DNA of 64,000 nucleotides from Vandiemenella viatica. Its lineage: Eukaryota; Arthropoda; Insecta; Orthoptera; Morabidae. The stretch spans positions 63,212,531 through 63,276,530 of the forward strand of contig CM061918.1 in NCBI GenBank assembly GCA_031002005.1, given 5' to 3'. Each line of letters begins with the position of its first letter. Within the stretch, counting starts at the first letter, position 1. A program made the position numbers and the translations under genes. The notes beneath the pieces were generated by a model. That model was not told the DNA's origin. It did not search any database and was given only the letters and a program-made list of their open reading frames with translations. Positions 11,321 through 23,029 of the stretch are shown piece by piece.

Positions 11321-12150
11321 AATGGGGTACCCAAAATAACCGGAATAGCATTGCCATGGGCGGAGCTTGTGTAGTACGAGTTTCTGCCGCTAGGTGTTTA
11401 TAGCTTAACTCATTGTCAGTTCAGTGCCATCTGTGTTGTCGATCCAGCTTGTTCTGTTAATCTGCAGTGACTGTTTTTGCTAGCGCTGTTTTGTTATTGT
11501 TTCGTTTTTTAAGATGGCAAATTTAAGTGAACAACGTGCAGCTGTGAAATTTGGTTTCTACTCAGTAAAAATGCTGCTGAAACTGTTTTAATGTTGAAAA
11601 CAGCTTACAAGAGATGACGCTATGGGAGAAACTCAAGTGTACGAGTGGTTCACTCGGTTTAAAAATGACGAACCCCGTTCTGGACTTCCATCAACTGCCA
11701 GAATCAACGAAAATGTCGAAAAAATTTAAGAGCTTGTGCTCTCAGACCGTTGACAGACAATTGATCAACTGATAGAGATTAGTGGGTTCTCTTGGGGCTC
11801 GGTTCAGCTAATTTTAACCGAAGATTTGGGAATGAAAAGGGTTGCTGCCAAGATTGTTCGTCGGTCTCTGACTGATAATCAAAAAAGAACGTCGAGTTAA
11901 AACATGTCGTGCTTTGAGACAACAGCTTGAAATTGATCCAGATTTTCTGTCAAAGGTGATGAGTCACGGTTCAATGGTTACGACCCAGAAACAAAACAAC
12001 AGTCTGGCCAATGGAAGACGTCACTGTCACCCCGTCCAAGAAATGTCGTCAAATCAAACATCAAAACAATGCGCATTTGCTTTTTTGATGCCAAGGGCGT
12101 AGTTCTGCCACATCAGACCGTCAATCAAACCTTTTATTTGGATCGCTGAA
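11321..12150 (+). pseudogene. mariner transposase, 3'-truncated and frameshifted
   Basis: The 5' end GGGGTACCCAAAATAACCGG looks like a mariner terminal repeat. A reading starts at ATG 11514 (MANLSEQRAAVKFG). Mariner features follow in shifting frames: VYEWFTRFKNDEPRSGLPST (the conserved 'W..RF' and linker) and an 'FNGYDPETKQQS' block near 11970 matching the mariner 'H.Y.PETK.QS' region. The region corresponding to the first catalytic motif is degraded. The copy stops near TFYLDR at 12148, so the second and third catalytic Asp are missing. Confidence 0.8.
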
Positions 12151-12324
12151 TTTTTAACACCCTTCTACACACGTTTACATTAAATACTTCCGTTTTTCTT
12201 CTTCCTTTCCTGCTTTTTTTATGTTGAAGCTTTACTGAAATCACTCTTTTTATTTTAAGCGTTTGGCCTTCATTCCAGAAGACCCTTGTTGATCGGTTCG
12301 CACTGTTTTGTTTTTTGCATTGTG

Positions 12325-12545
12325 TTTTATTGCTCGTCGAGGTCATTGGTGACAGAGGATTTGGAACAAGAAACTGACAGGAATTCGGCTATGCTCTTTT
12401 GTAGGAACTTCGGCAATCATATTGAGTCACTTCGGAGCACCATGCAAAATCGAAATCTGAATGGGTGGACGGGGTTTTGAACCCGCGTTCTCCCGAAAGC
12501 CAGGCCCGAGCGTAACAGCTCACCCACTGGGTTATGTGAGACGTT
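12325..12545 (-). mobile_element. SINE family A copy (minus)
   Basis: Minus orientation. The 3' end CGTCGAGG is near 12340, then GGAATTCGGC (12379-12388), then box B as TTGAACCCGCGTTCTCCCG near 12478, and the box A side near 12520 with CACCCACTGG. More diverged than most + copies. Confidence 0.75.
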
Positions 12546-12902
12546 TAGTGATAAATGCAGGATGTGAGAAGTGATGAATATGTCGACGAGGTGATACGAC
12601 AGCAGATGGAATAATGCGTCATCTTGCAGCCCTGTTAGCGCCAGGGTAGCGAGTGACTCCGGACCCGTGATTCAACCGGCGTCAAGCCTGAATCACATCA
12701 AGGCCACCACGTGACGTCACTGCAGACTGATTTATTTGTTAGGCAGAGCACATGTGGTTCAGCTCGGCCCTCTCTCAGCACGGTGGGTACGTGGCAGACA
12801 GCCTCTCCAGTGCTTTAATGCAATCCTCGACCTCTCCGTGCCTTACAAACAACTCTGGGATATTCCTCGTCGAATACTATCATATGTATTGTTTGTATAA
12901 GG

Positions 12903-14740
12903 TTTTTTTTTTGTTGTCACAAACCAATATCTCCCTTGATAACTAACCGAAAAGTATGAATGAGGTATCATTTTAAAGCTTAAGGTCTCCACTTTGATCA
13001 CATCATATTTTAAGAACGGAATTTTTCGGAATTCAACGCTGGTCAGCTTATCAGATACACAAACCAAAAACAAAAGGTTAATTAGGAACATAAGGTGGGG
13101 GAGGAATTGCTTTAAATGTAAATATCTTGGAATTGCATTTGATATCAAGCTTAACTGGGCAGGACACATCGGACAGGTGGTCGGAAAAGGTTTCAAACTT
13201 CTGCACTTGTTGGAGAGAGTGATGAGGGGATGTACGAGAGAAGTGAGGGAGTTGGGTTACAAAACTTTGGTCAGACCATTGATCGAAAATAGTAGTGTAG
13301 TATGGGACCCTCATTTTACGTTTCAAATACAGGAGTTGAAAAGGGTGCAAACAAGGGCTGCTAGATTTGTTTTTGGAAATTATCGTAGAATGCAATCAGT
13401 GACGGATATGATAAAGAAGCTGAAAGAGAGGAGGAGGATGAGGAGGGTCATGGGAGTGTACAGGGCATATACTGGCGATGAGGCATGGAAAGATATTTGA
13501 GTAGGTATGAAAAGTAGTGCATGGAAGGGAAAAGATTAGCATGACCACAAGCTGGCACTCGATTTCATGCACAAGGATGAGCGAAGATTCTCTTTTTTAG
13601 GTAAGGGTGTCAGGGACTGGAATGAGTTACCAAGAGAAATGATGAATGATTTACCGAAAACGTTGAAAGAATTTAAAGATAAAATTTGTAGAGGGCAAAT
13701 GTACTCGTAGGTGGCTGCAGGATAGGGGGAAGATGGGCGTGTAGGGAAATTGGCACCGGAGCCTGTGCTCCATTGCAATTAAATTAAATTAAATTAAATT
13801 AATGGGCAAAAAGGTCAGTATTTCTAAAATGCGATATTTTTTTGTACCACAAACCATTTATCTCCCTGCATTCCTAACCGAAATCGATAAATGAAGTATC
13901 ATTTTAAAGATTAAGCTCTCCACTTTGGTTACATCATATATTTTCGGAATTCGAATCTTAAAGGAAAAAAGTATCAATATTTCTACAACGTATTTTTGTG
14001 TCACGAGCCATTTATCTCCTTCGATTTCTAACCGATTTAGAAAAATGAGCTATCATACTAAAGATTAAGGTCCCTGCTGTGGCCACATAATTCCTCAAGA
14101 ACGAAATTTTTCGAAATTTGACCCTTAAAGGGCAAAAGTAATAACTGTAAATGTCGCGCGTATGAGACAGTTCAGAGCCAAGCCGCTAGATAGCGTAGCA
14201 CATATCACAGAGATATTAATAAACTGCTTCACTGGCGTCGACTTTAGTAATAAATGAGGCGGTTCTTCCTTCATCCTATAACAAATGCGCAACCTTACTA
14301 TTCATAGTATTCGCGAAATTTTTGCACGGGTCATCTTATATCGTTCTCTAACTGTAGCAATGACATTAGCAATTCAGAATGTCAGACTGTGTCCTACCAT
14401 CATATATATTAAGATTTTGTTTATTTTAACGAGCCGTCTTTCGCCTTTCTGACTTAGCCAAAATCGATAAATGAGGTATCATTTTAAAGATTAAGTTCGC
14501 CATTTTGTAACATCATTAATTAACAAAGGAATTTTCGAAATTCAGCCCGTAAACGGCAAAATTAAGAACAGTCAAGGTTAAGGGTATGCGATAGTTCAGA
14601 GTCAAGCCTTGCTAACAATTTGTGATACAAGTGCGTATCTGAACATTTTGCCCTCATTATTCGCTATCTTCTTTAGATGATCACCTTTGCCACTTAGTAA
14701 TAAAATACCACCAACAAATTGTTTGATACTGATTCATCCT
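12903..14740. repeat. Tandem array of ~150-bp units plus ~430-bp duplication, broken by a LINE
   Basis: Similar units begin near 12903, 13838, 13990 and 14418. Each carries CACAAACCATTTATCTCC-like sequence, then TGAGGTATCATTTTAAAG, then ATTTTTCGAAATT and GGCAAAA. Units at 13838 and 13990 are about 152 bp apart. The stretch from 13990 through AGTTCAGAGCCAAGCC is repeated about 430 bp downstream, so there is a larger duplication as well. The LINE at 13043-13800 is inserted within one unit, whose halves can be matched on both sides. Confidence 0.72.
13043..13800 (+). pseudogene. CR1/jockey-type LINE, 5'-truncated, with (ATTAA)n 3' end
   Basis: The reading KCKYLGIAFDIKLNWAGHIG is the conserved block after the RT catalytic core ('YLGI..D..L.W..HI'), followed by LLERVMRGC, GYKTLVRPL and RVQTRAARFV. 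Stops occur after EAWKDI and near the end. The 3' end GCTCCATTGCAATTAAATTA carries five ATTAA units, a typical CR1-clade terminal microsatellite. At least five other copies of this family are in the window. The insertion lies inside a tandem-repeat unit. Confidence 0.85.
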
Positions 14741-15236
14741 CGTTCTTTCTTTCATTCTTTGGCACAGATAATGTTTTCTATTCACATCACGGAACTACTT
14801 TATAAAGTTACAGTTTCGTTGGATAATCTTTACCACTGAGTTAACTGGGTTAGTACTGAAAAAATTACGGAAGTGTTTATTGTTCTGGAAAAGTTCAGGA
14901 AAGTATAATTAAAAAAAAAAACTGTTAGGTTATCCTGTGGCATGTTACATAGTATAAAGCGTAAATTGCCTCCTTGAATGAATTTCTGCATCTAACCACC
15001 GTCATGAATAAACAAAAACTTTTTGACATATTAATCTATTAGACAAAACATAAATAGGTAACCTTTATTCTTAACTTGCTATAATATCAACAGTGGTGGA
15101 CAGATAACGAAAATATTTTCCTGCTCTTCGGCCCACCAATGAATGCTGAGTACACTTTTGGCAACGTAGATATCTTATATTCGACAAGAATTTTCTGATT
15201 ACATTGAAAAGGAAATAACACCAAGCAGTTCACATA

Positions 15237-16405
15237 CACTGATCACTGATCAGCCAGTAATTATGACCAATTACGTAATAGCCGGTATGTCCGCCTTTGG
15301 CACGGATAACAGCGGTGACGCGTCTTGGCATGGAAGCAATGAGGCCTAGGTAGGTCGCTGGAGGGAGTTGGCACCATATCTGCACACTCAAGTCACCTAA
15401 TTCCCGTAAATTCCGGGTAGGGGGGACAATGTTTTCAGACGCTACGTTCAATCGCATCCCAGATGTGTTCGATCGGGTTCAGATCTGGCGAGTTGTGGGC
15501 CAGCACATGAATTGCAACTCGCCACTGTGTTGCACAAACCACTCCATCAAATTCCTGGCCATGTCACATGGCGCATTATCTTGTTGAAAAATGCCGCTGC
15601 CGTTGGGAAACATGGTCGTCATGGAGGGGTGTACGCTGTCTTCAACCCGTGTACCATACTTATTGGCCGTAATGGTGCCTTGCACGAGCTCCGCTGGACC
15701 CACGGATGCCCTCGAGAATATTCACCAGACCATTACTGAGCCGCCGCCAGTTTGTCTTCGTTCCGTAGTACAGATGTCAAGAAGCTGTTTCCATGGAAAA
15801 CGTCGGATTCGCACCCTCCCATCAGCATGATGAAAAAGGTATCGGGATTCATCAGACCATGCAACGCTCTGCCACTCCAATGACGTAAATCACGTGCCCA
15901 TTTCAGTCGTAGTTGCCGATGTCGTGGTGTTAACATTGGCACATGCATGGGTTGTCGGCTGTGGAGGCCCATCGTTAGGAGTGATCAGTGCACAGTTTGT
16001 TCAGACACATTTGTACTCTCCCCAGCATTAAAGACTGATGTTAGTTCCGCCACAGTTCACCGCCTGTTCTGTTTTACCAATCTTCCCAGCCTACGACGTC
16101 CGACTTCTGTAATGAGGGGTGGTCTCCCAACCCTTCGACGTGGTTTCACCTTGGTTTCGTCACTTGTTGAACACCACAGCTCTCCTCAAACACCCGATAA
16201 GTCGTGCCGAGCTTACGGGCCATCACTATCTACCCTCAGATAGATCGTGCGCCTTCCCCATTCTAAACACGGATAGCCCGCTCACTGATACTACATGCAC
16301 CATGCACGTGTCTGACTAGTAGTCATCGAGAGTTGATGCTGCTATCGCCTTGACGAGTTTATGTCGATAGTAGGTAGGTAATCATAATGTTCTGGTTGAT
16401 CAGTG
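15237..16405 (-). mobile_element. Tc1-like element with degraded transposase (1169 bp)
   Basis: TIRs: CACTGATCACTGATCAGCCA at the left, and at the right the complement of CACTGATCAACCAGAACATT. TA duplications lie at 15235-15236 and 16406-16407. On the minus strand the fragments include RRVGRPPLITEVGRRRLGRL (DNA-binding/linker region), MPRRVTAVIRAKGGHTGY (typical Tc1 C-terminus) and GSGIFQQDNAPCDMARNLME with the second catalytic Asp. The first Asp block is W.DESR-like but broken. Multiple frameshifts make it inactive. Confidence 0.85.
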
Positions 16406-16419
16406 TATTTGCATATCGT

Positions 16420-16795
16420 AAGTGCTATATGTCGTAGATTTCGGTTTACAGTGATTTCCTGAAATCTCACGAATGTCATACCTGATTCCTAATAAACATT
16501 GTGGCCGATTTCTTCGTCGTTACTTTTCAGTAATTCTATCTGACACTGCAGACGAACCCACCTTTTCTTCGTAGGATTGCTGTTCTGAACGCCTACATTC
16601 GAGTTGACCTGACTCTGTTGCTCATATATAAAGCGTTTTGATCGGAGTTCATCACCTTGAGTCATCTGGAGACCTTCTATCAGCGGTCAGTGAGTTGACT
16701 CATTGCTGGGTCAGCGTCAACGTTGATAAGCTGCAGGAAAGAGCTCATCGAAACTGTCTGTTGACCCACCCACAACTCCTCCATTCTTACGTACT
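16420..16795. other. Unassigned sequence
   Basis: Nothing recognisable between the Tc1 element and the next LINE. Confidence 0.4.
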
Positions 16796-16799
16796 ACAG

Positions 16800-18262
16800 A
16801 ATGGAGGTTAAACAGGTTAGTGAGATGAGGACACAACAGAGTTAAAAGACGGGAAGGCACTAGAGAATACCTAAAACAACTAAACGGGCAATTAATAAGA
16901 GGAATGAGAGGCAAATTATTGGTTTATGAAGAATATTATAGATGGAGGAGGACGACTGAACGATGACTCTAGAAATTTCTATGGTTATGTATAAATACTT
17001 TCTCTTCCTTTCAGGTTTCTGACGATTGTTGGTAAGAATGTAGTTGAAATCACTGAGGAATTTAAAATGGCAGAGATATTTAGTGATTGATTTAATGAAA
17101 CTACAAGTTTATACAGTAGCATCCAATCTTTCTAAAGTATTTATCAGAGTGAGCCATATAAAGATTTTGAATAACTTGGAAACTATTGGATTGCTGGCTA
17201 GACGAATTCTTTAAAGCCAGAAAACAAAGTGTTAGCGTAGGAAATACATTAACAAAAGAATTTGAAGTAAATATGGGAGTGCCACAGGGTAGTGTATTGG
17301 GACTGTTGCTGTTCATTATTCTAATGAATGATTGTGTTGATGGTTTACAGTCAAAATTTACGTGTTTGCAGATGAAATAATAATGGTATGTACCGTATTA
17401 GGATCAAACACGAGAAGACTATGAACAGCTGCAGGGTGACCTGTATAGGATATCTAAATGGGTATGTCAGCATGGAATGAAAATAAAATGCCAACAAGAG
17501 TCAGGTTGTTAGATACACAGATAAAAAATTAAAGGTTAATTATGATTATAGGATGGGGTCAGAATTGCCTGTTGAAGGCATGAAGTGTAAATATCTTGGC
17601 ATTAAGTTTGATAATAAACTCAACTGGGCAGAGCACATTGGGCAGGTGGTAGGAAAAAGTTACAAAATTCTACATTTACTGGAGAGGGTGATGAGAGGAT
17701 GTACCAGACAAGTTTGGGAATTGGGTTACAAAACTCTGGTCAGACCATTGTTTGAATATGGTGGTGTATTTAGGTATCAAATACGGGAGTTGGAGGGCAT
17801 GCAAAGAAGAGCAGCTAGATTTGTTTGTGGAAATTATCGCGGGACCCAGTCAGTATCTGATTTGATAAAGGAGCTGGACTGGGAGTTATTGGAGGACAGG
17901 AGGAGGGCGAAGTGAGTGCTGGGAATGTACAGGGCATATGTTGGTAATGGGGCTTGGAGGGACATTGGTCGTAGAATTAGGAATAGTGCATGGAAGGGGA
18001 AAGGCGACCATGATCACAAACTGGCTCTATTCATAAGGGAGTGGAAATTTTTTTTCTTTTGTGGGTAAGGGTGCAAGGGACTGGAACACATTAGCAAGTG
18101 AAGTGATAAATAATTTACCAAAAACGCTTAAGGAATTTAAAATTTGTAAATCACACAAGTAGATGGAGGAGCAATTTACCACTCAAAATAATTAAAAAAG
18201 GGTAATTAGATAACTAAGTTAATTGCCACCGGAACGCGTGCTCCATTGCAATTAAGCTATTA
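16800..18262 (+). pseudogene. CR1/jockey-type LINE with RT motif, internally deleted
   Basis: Early part (about 16830-17100) reads LNGQLIRGMRGKLLVYEEYY and EITEEFKMAEIFSD in broken frames, resembling the region before the RT. The RT motif GVPQGSVLGLLLFIILMND is at about 17277-17333. Then KCKYLGIKFDNKLNWAEHIG, LLERVMRGC, RPLFEYGG and RRAARFVCGNYRG (17553-17915). The 3' end is GCTCCATTGCAATTAAGC. The aspartate catalytic box is not intact. Same family as 13043-13800 and 58665-59765. Confidence 0.85.
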
Positions 18263-18717
18263 ATACTTAATAATAATTCTTTTGCTTCGGTTACAACAAT
18301 ACCGGTTAGTCGTTGTCTTCAGAGATGCTAATAAAACAGTAATAGTATTACACATTAATGATTCTAAAAACAAATTATTTTGTATTCAAAATTATTAATA
18401 ATTGGTGGTGAGGAATGACCACTACAAACCCTGTGTGATAAGTGAATCATATTCTGATTTTGATCATAATAGGGTTTTAATATGATTTTTAATGTTAAAA
18501 TTGGTTATTAAGAGTTATAAACGGTCACAATATAGAAAATTAATGTTATGTAAACGCGAGCAGCAGCATCAGTCGGACAGTCTTTGCAGACTGAAGCCTG
18601 AGGGCCATATGTATTGGAGGGTAAGGAGGTGGGGAGGGTGGTTGTTATGGCAAATCTGTGGTGAATGGGGGGTGGCGCGGGCAGACGTCTTTGATTAAAC
18701 GGCTTATGACTCTGGGT

Positions 18718-18846
18718 ACCCATTACGTGAGGTGTTCTTTAATTTGGAATCCCCTTTTGGCCGGATCCCTCCTCCCTCTAAAGTGTGGCTTAAAACTTCT
18801 TTTAGCTCTAATACTCTTTAAACCTCACATAATTGATCGACGCCCT
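18718..18846. mobile_element. Short copy of the 'GTCCATTAATTACGTGAGG' MITE family
   Basis: ATTACGTGAGGTG at the left and CCTCACATAATTGATCGACG at the right form decayed inverted ends matching the MITEs at 21244 and 30751. Only about 130 bp long. Confidence 0.5.
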
Positions 18847-19480
18847 TTCTACGCCTCATTGACGTCGAGGTCATAAAGTCGTCGACCAAAATGCCGGCGC
18901 CTATACAGGGTGCGGCTTTGTCGGCCTGCAGTAGATGACATCCAGGGGGAAGGGAGAGGGAGGTGGTACGTGCCACTACATGGGGTGGGGGTCGGAATGA
19001 TTGACAGTTTTCTACAGTCCATGTTAAAAATTGGGGCCGCCGACCCCTTTCCCCTACTACTTTCATACGCTTCCATCACTAGAGAAGGCAAGGGGAAGTC
19101 ATCTGAGTTAAATTCCCCAAAACACGACTGGGAGGGGGGGGGCGGGGGGGAGGGGTTTTGGTGCTGACGCCTCGTCACTGCGTGTAGCGAACATTATTAT
19201 TACAAGAGGATTGTGGGACAGGAAAACTGCCATTGCCTATTATTCGGCTGACGAAATATGTGGAAACTACGGAAAATTGGTACCTACATAACGAATATGT
19301 GTCCTCGAAAATGTAGTCCCAACGTTACCTGCCACTCACCAAATATGGCAGAAGAAAAAGATGCAATCCACCATTCTAGCAGTTTATTGTTTAAGTAGTC
19401 TCTTGTTCTCTTGTGAACTTTACGTAGTTCGAAGTAAGATATAAATTGTGGTGTTGTAGCCGAGTGTTTTGATGTTTCAG

Positions 19481-19607
19481 GTACACGACGACTGTTCGGG
19501 TGTCTGAGCACAAGCCGTACCAGGTCCGCGAGTACACGTGGTGCTTCAACTTCCCTCCGCGGTGCTCCAAGTACCGCGTCAACTTCAAGACTGTCTACAA
19601 AACACAG
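19481..19607 (+). CDS. drpr: Draper/MEGF10-like receptor, EMI-domain exon
   Basis: Acceptor TTTTGATGTTTCAG ends at 19480; the exon begins with one base completing a split codon, then 42 codons from YTTTVRVSEHKPYQVREYTW, ending YKTQ at a phase-0 donor (CAG|GTCAGT). The segment TWCFNFPPRCSKYRVNF is the hallmark of the EMI domain in Draper/MEGF10/NimA: a W-C pair, FPPRC, then Y-R. EMI domains are disulphide-rich extracellular modules at the N-terminus of phagocytic receptors that recognise dying cells and debris. The signal-peptide exon must lie upstream and was not located. Codons are clearly GC-rich at third positions, in contrast with the surrounding AT-rich intron. The multi-EGF continuation downstream favours Draper over NimA. 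Confidence 0.88.
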
Positions 19608-20369
19608 GTCAGTCGCCATTACCGTAGGATTAGCGTATTAAACCTCCAAGAAAGCAACAATATTTTCCCTGCGCTATAGTCCGTTCATTTAGCAGAGGCG
19701 GCTCAAGGTCAGTCTGCTCTATGCCCACTCCACTGCCCTTACCCCTACATAACAAGGGGAAATTTTCCGTTCGCGTTCCTGGACACTGCTGTCAGCTCGG
19801 AGGGGTAGGAATGGGAGAGGAGCCTAACCAGGGAAACATAACCTTGAACCACAAGTTCAGAGTGAACAGGGTATAGGTGTAGTCATTTGTGATCAGGACT
19901 TGTATACTACAAAATCTTGTGTAATTGCTACTTTTTTATTTCTATTATTTAACTTGCAGATTATCATTTCTTATCTCCTTCAAGAATTCATCCCTTTCCT
20001 AAGCGGTTTTTCATCTTCATAGTACACTGGAAAGCTTTTTTTTTCTTTCGGTATGTCTTTCAACGCTTCTGTGGAATTTCTCTTTTGATGTCATCAATGG
20101 TGTCACTAACCTATTAACCTTCTTTTCTCGTTGAAAGCTTCTTTTCCCACTGCATTTCTGCATAGTGCATGGGTATAAAATAGGATATTGTGTTTCACAA
20201 CTTGTTGAAGACTGTAGTACTGAGTGTGGTAATTTAAATCACCGTTCACTGTACACTGGTTGATACCAACTTTGTCAGAAGCAAATGAAAAAGGTGGTCA
20301 AGTACCACACGTTATAGCTCTTTAGATATTTAAGTTTACAACTCCGGCAAGTGTACGAGAGAGAAGTCA

Positions 20370-20510
20370 GCCTCGGTAGCGTAAGGGCTAGAGCATTAGC
20401 TCCGCGTGCCGAAGGACGCCGGTTCGAATCCGGCCGCGGGCATGGATGTTTAAGTGTTGTGTGTCTGTGTGTCTGTGTGAATGTCCTGTCCGTCCTGTGG
20501 TATCCATACT
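20370..20510 (+). mobile_element. tRNA-derived SINE (family B), + copy
   Basis: A 73-nt tRNA-like head starts GCCTCGGTAGCGTAAGGGC and has box B GCCGGTTCGAATCCGGC. A short GT-rich stretch and GAATGTCCTGTCCGTCCTGT follow. The same sequence occurs in minus orientation at 55270-55461. Not a functional tRNA gene: the acceptor stem pairs poorly and it is fused to a SINE body. Confidence 0.8.
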
Positions 20511-21057
20511 TAGGAATTAAAAAACGTATTGGAGAAACTAATTCACTGGAAGAGATATCATAAAACACATTGAGCTGGCTGAATGGCTTAGTGTGTCCTC
20601 CGTATTAAACGAGTCCTGTGCTTACACTGTGCTGTTAGTCACGGCTTCTTGTAACGATGTTTGCATTGCGGTCACAAGAAGGAACGCAAAAAAGGACGAG
20701 AGCCCCAGCTATGCGCCGGGCCGTGGCCCAGACTGCACTGGCGCCAGGCGTAGCCAACTTGGCAGCACACAGCGCAAACTATAAATGGGATCTCGTACAC
20801 CATTTTCGCCAATCTTTTCATTGTAACTGTTGAAATATCAGGACGTCGAACTTGTGTCAATGTACCACTGACAGGGCCCAAACTACTATTTCTGGGTATT
20901 GAGGCTCTTCGCTCTGTCACTCTAGACCAGTGATTCTCAGCAGGTGGTCCGCAGGAAGAATATTAAAAACTAACTCTAACTGATATCATAAAAAAACTAA
21001 ATTAGCAAAAACTGCTAACATAAAATTGGTAGCAAGCTCAAACTGGATAAGACTGGA

Positions 21058-21692
21058 AAGGTGGCTCCCATTTCCCGCGTATTTGCCGGCCGCGTCGGTC
21101 TAGCTATCAACAGAGGGATGTGGGCAGGGAGCCTCCTCTAGTGACCTCTATCGGTCGCCCAGTCGGTAAACATCAAAAGCCTGGGTAGATGAAACAACTC
21201 TAGGCAAGGTGGTGGGGAAGTGGCTGCAAGGTGGCTAGGGTAAGGGGGCATCCATAAATTACGTGAGGTATTTTTCCGGATTTCCGGACCTCCCCCCCTG
21301 TGGTGAGACTTCGTGAGATCTGCCCTCTCCCCCCCCCCCGGTGAGATCTGGTCCCTGAGACCCCCCCCCCTTCCTAGAAATCGCCCCCGCAACTTTTTAA
21401 GACCTTTTTTTAGGTCTCACCCTTCCAAAGCCGGTTACACCCCCACTTTTCGACAAAATACCCCCCCTAAAATCGACTTTCGCGTCATTTGTAGACCCCC
21501 TTTTTTTTAGCTCTACAATCCAAAAAACCTCACGTGATATTTCCGTTGACCCCCCCTTCCCCTTGGTGAGATTTCGCCGACCCCCATCCTGTTTCACCTC
21601 ACGTAATTAATGGACGTCCCCAAACCTGTGTCGCATGACAATTTGTCTGCTTGGGGCGGCCTAGAAAAATCAGAGGCCGTGGAAAGCCACAC
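21058..21692. mobile_element. MITE family X copy 1, interrupted by another MITE
   Basis: Left end AAGGTGGCTCCCATTTCCCG and right end GGCCGTGGAAAGCCAC match the ends of the copy at 21897-22230. Homologous internal landmarks (TTGCCGGCCGCG, CGCCCAGTC, GGCAAGGTGGTGG) occur in the same order. The homology is interrupted by 21244-21621 and resumes with ACCTGTGTCGCATG. Confidence 0.8.
21244..21621. mobile_element. G/C-tract MITE (family Y) inserted in MITE X
   Basis: Ends GGGGGCATCCATAAATTACG and AATTAATGGACGTCCCC form a TIR. The interior is a run of C homopolymers with repeated GGTGAGA(T/C)-type motifs. The copy at 30751-31125 shares ends and internal layout and has TTA on both sides, suggesting a PIF/Harbinger-type 3-bp target. 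Confidence 0.8.
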
Positions 21693-21896
21693 AACAGAGT
21701 ATAAGCTAAAAACCAAACATTCTAAATGTCAAGAATACTTCAACAACCAGCAAAAATATGGCATTTCCAGGATATAAGAAATAATTTCATTGTTACTATA
21801 ATAGTCTGTTCATTAAATACGTCTCAAATTGAACTCTGGTAGAATGCGGTTCCTTTGAAGAAAAGTTAAGGAACGCTTTATGTGGTCTTAGTTCTG

Positions 21897-22230
21897 AAGG
21901 TGGCTTCCCACGGCCCGTGATTTGCCGGCCGCGCTGACCAGTTCTCAACAACGGGAAGAGTGACATCTCTGTTGCGGCCTGTGTTACCAGGACGGCACGC
22001 CCCTATCCGTCGCCCAGTCCAGTCTGTAACATCAAAGGCTCCGGTAGTGGTGCGTTGTTGCCCCATGTTTACAGCAGAGGTGCGCATCCGTCTTCTCTTG
22101 CTGTGAACTAGGAAACCTGGTGGCAAGGTGGTGGCGAAATGGCGAGGGTTCACCTGTGTTGCGTGCTGATACTTACAATTCGGTTGATCCGTCGCGGCCT
22201 ACAAAACCACGGGCCGTGGAAAGCCACCTT
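21897..22230. mobile_element. MITE family X copy 2
   Basis: A 334-bp element with inverted ends AAGGTGGCTTCCCACGGCCC and CACGGGCCGTGGAAAGCCAC plus CTT. Colinear with copy 1 but uninterrupted, so it gives the pre-insertion structure of the family. Confidence 0.85.
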
Positions 22231-22607
22231 GACAGAACCAATGTACACGCCGATAACATTTGACAGTGTTGGTTGACCACACAAACATAGGTAAAAAATA
22301 AGGCCTATATAAGTTATTGGTGACATTTTACTGATCCTCAGATTGGAAAAGGTTGGGAAACGCTGCTCTAGACAAATCCTGATCCTGAATTTTGGCCTGA
22401 AAGCTATTTGATACACAAATTCAGCAACAAACAACACGTTGAAATGTTGTTTAGACAGTGAGTGTACAAAATGTGTGACACTATCCAAACTGTGATTACA
22501 TCTGTGTTTTTTTCTTGGGTTCCGCTGCTCGTCGACGTCGAGTTCATTAAAGCCGGTACAGGATGGAGTACAAGGAACGGGAAGCAGTTCGTACATGACC
22601 TTTTTAA

Positions 22608-22963
22608 GCCGCGTTCCCACGACGTCTTGTAACGGAGGCGAGGCGAGACGGGACGGGACCTCATTAGCCGAAGTGTAAGGACGAGCGCGCGCCACAGGTT
22701 AGCCCTCGCTTAACCTCGCCGCCACCTCCCCACCACGTTGCCTAGTGTCGTTTGGCACAGAGCACTTTACAGCAACAGGGGGTACGCACCGCTGCTGCAA
22801 ACCGATGGCAACAGCGCACCACTACGCACGCCTGTGAAGTTTACTGACACAGAGTTGGTCGCTGCGTCTCGTCCCCGCTAGCAGAGGAGGCCCCGTTGCC
22901 ATGGCGTGTTGCTGAGTATCCGTCCCGTCCCGCCTTCGTTACAAGACGTCGTGGGAACGCGGC
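22608..22963. mobile_element. TTAA-flanked MITE (possibly piggyBac-type)
   Basis: TIRs of about 27 bp: GCCGCGTTCCCACGACGTCT plus TGTAACG at the left and its complement at the right, followed inward by similar GACGGGACGGGAC tracts. TTAA lies on both sides (22604-22607, 22964-22967), the piggyBac target. The interior is GC-rich with no coding capacity. A fragment of the same family is at 45585-45688. Confidence 0.82.
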
Positions 22964-23029
22964 TTAAGGCATACGCCTGTAGTTATTACGGTAAACCATG
23001 GAAAACAGGGATCTGGAGGCAGGGCCGCA

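Larger units (their letters stand above)
20938..22365. mobile_element. Non-autonomous hAT-like element with perfect 8-bp TSD, host of nested MITEs
   Basis: Left end CAGTGATTCTCAGC and right end GGTTGGGAAACGCTG (complement CAGCGTTTCCCAACC) are hAT-type terminal repeats. The 8-mer CTCTAGAC is present immediately outside both ends (20930-20937 and 22366-22373) and fits the hAT target consensus nTCTAGAn. No transposase is visible. The interior holds the MITE copies at 21058-21692 and 21897-22230, and a third-level insert at 21244-21621. Confidence 0.85.

Noticed and set aside
1..19480. Search for the signal-peptide exon of the Draper-like gene
   Set aside because: No exon with a suitable phase and sequence could be defended; it may lie upstream of the window or be too short to recognise.
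20370..20442. Possible tRNA gene
   Set aside because: Box A and B are present, but the acceptor stem pairs poorly and the sequence is the head of a SINE with a second copy at 55270-55461.
22150..22695. A 181-codon open frame on the minus strand
   Set aside because: It spans the end of a MITE, hAT element DNA, a SINE and the start of another MITE, so it cannot be one gene.
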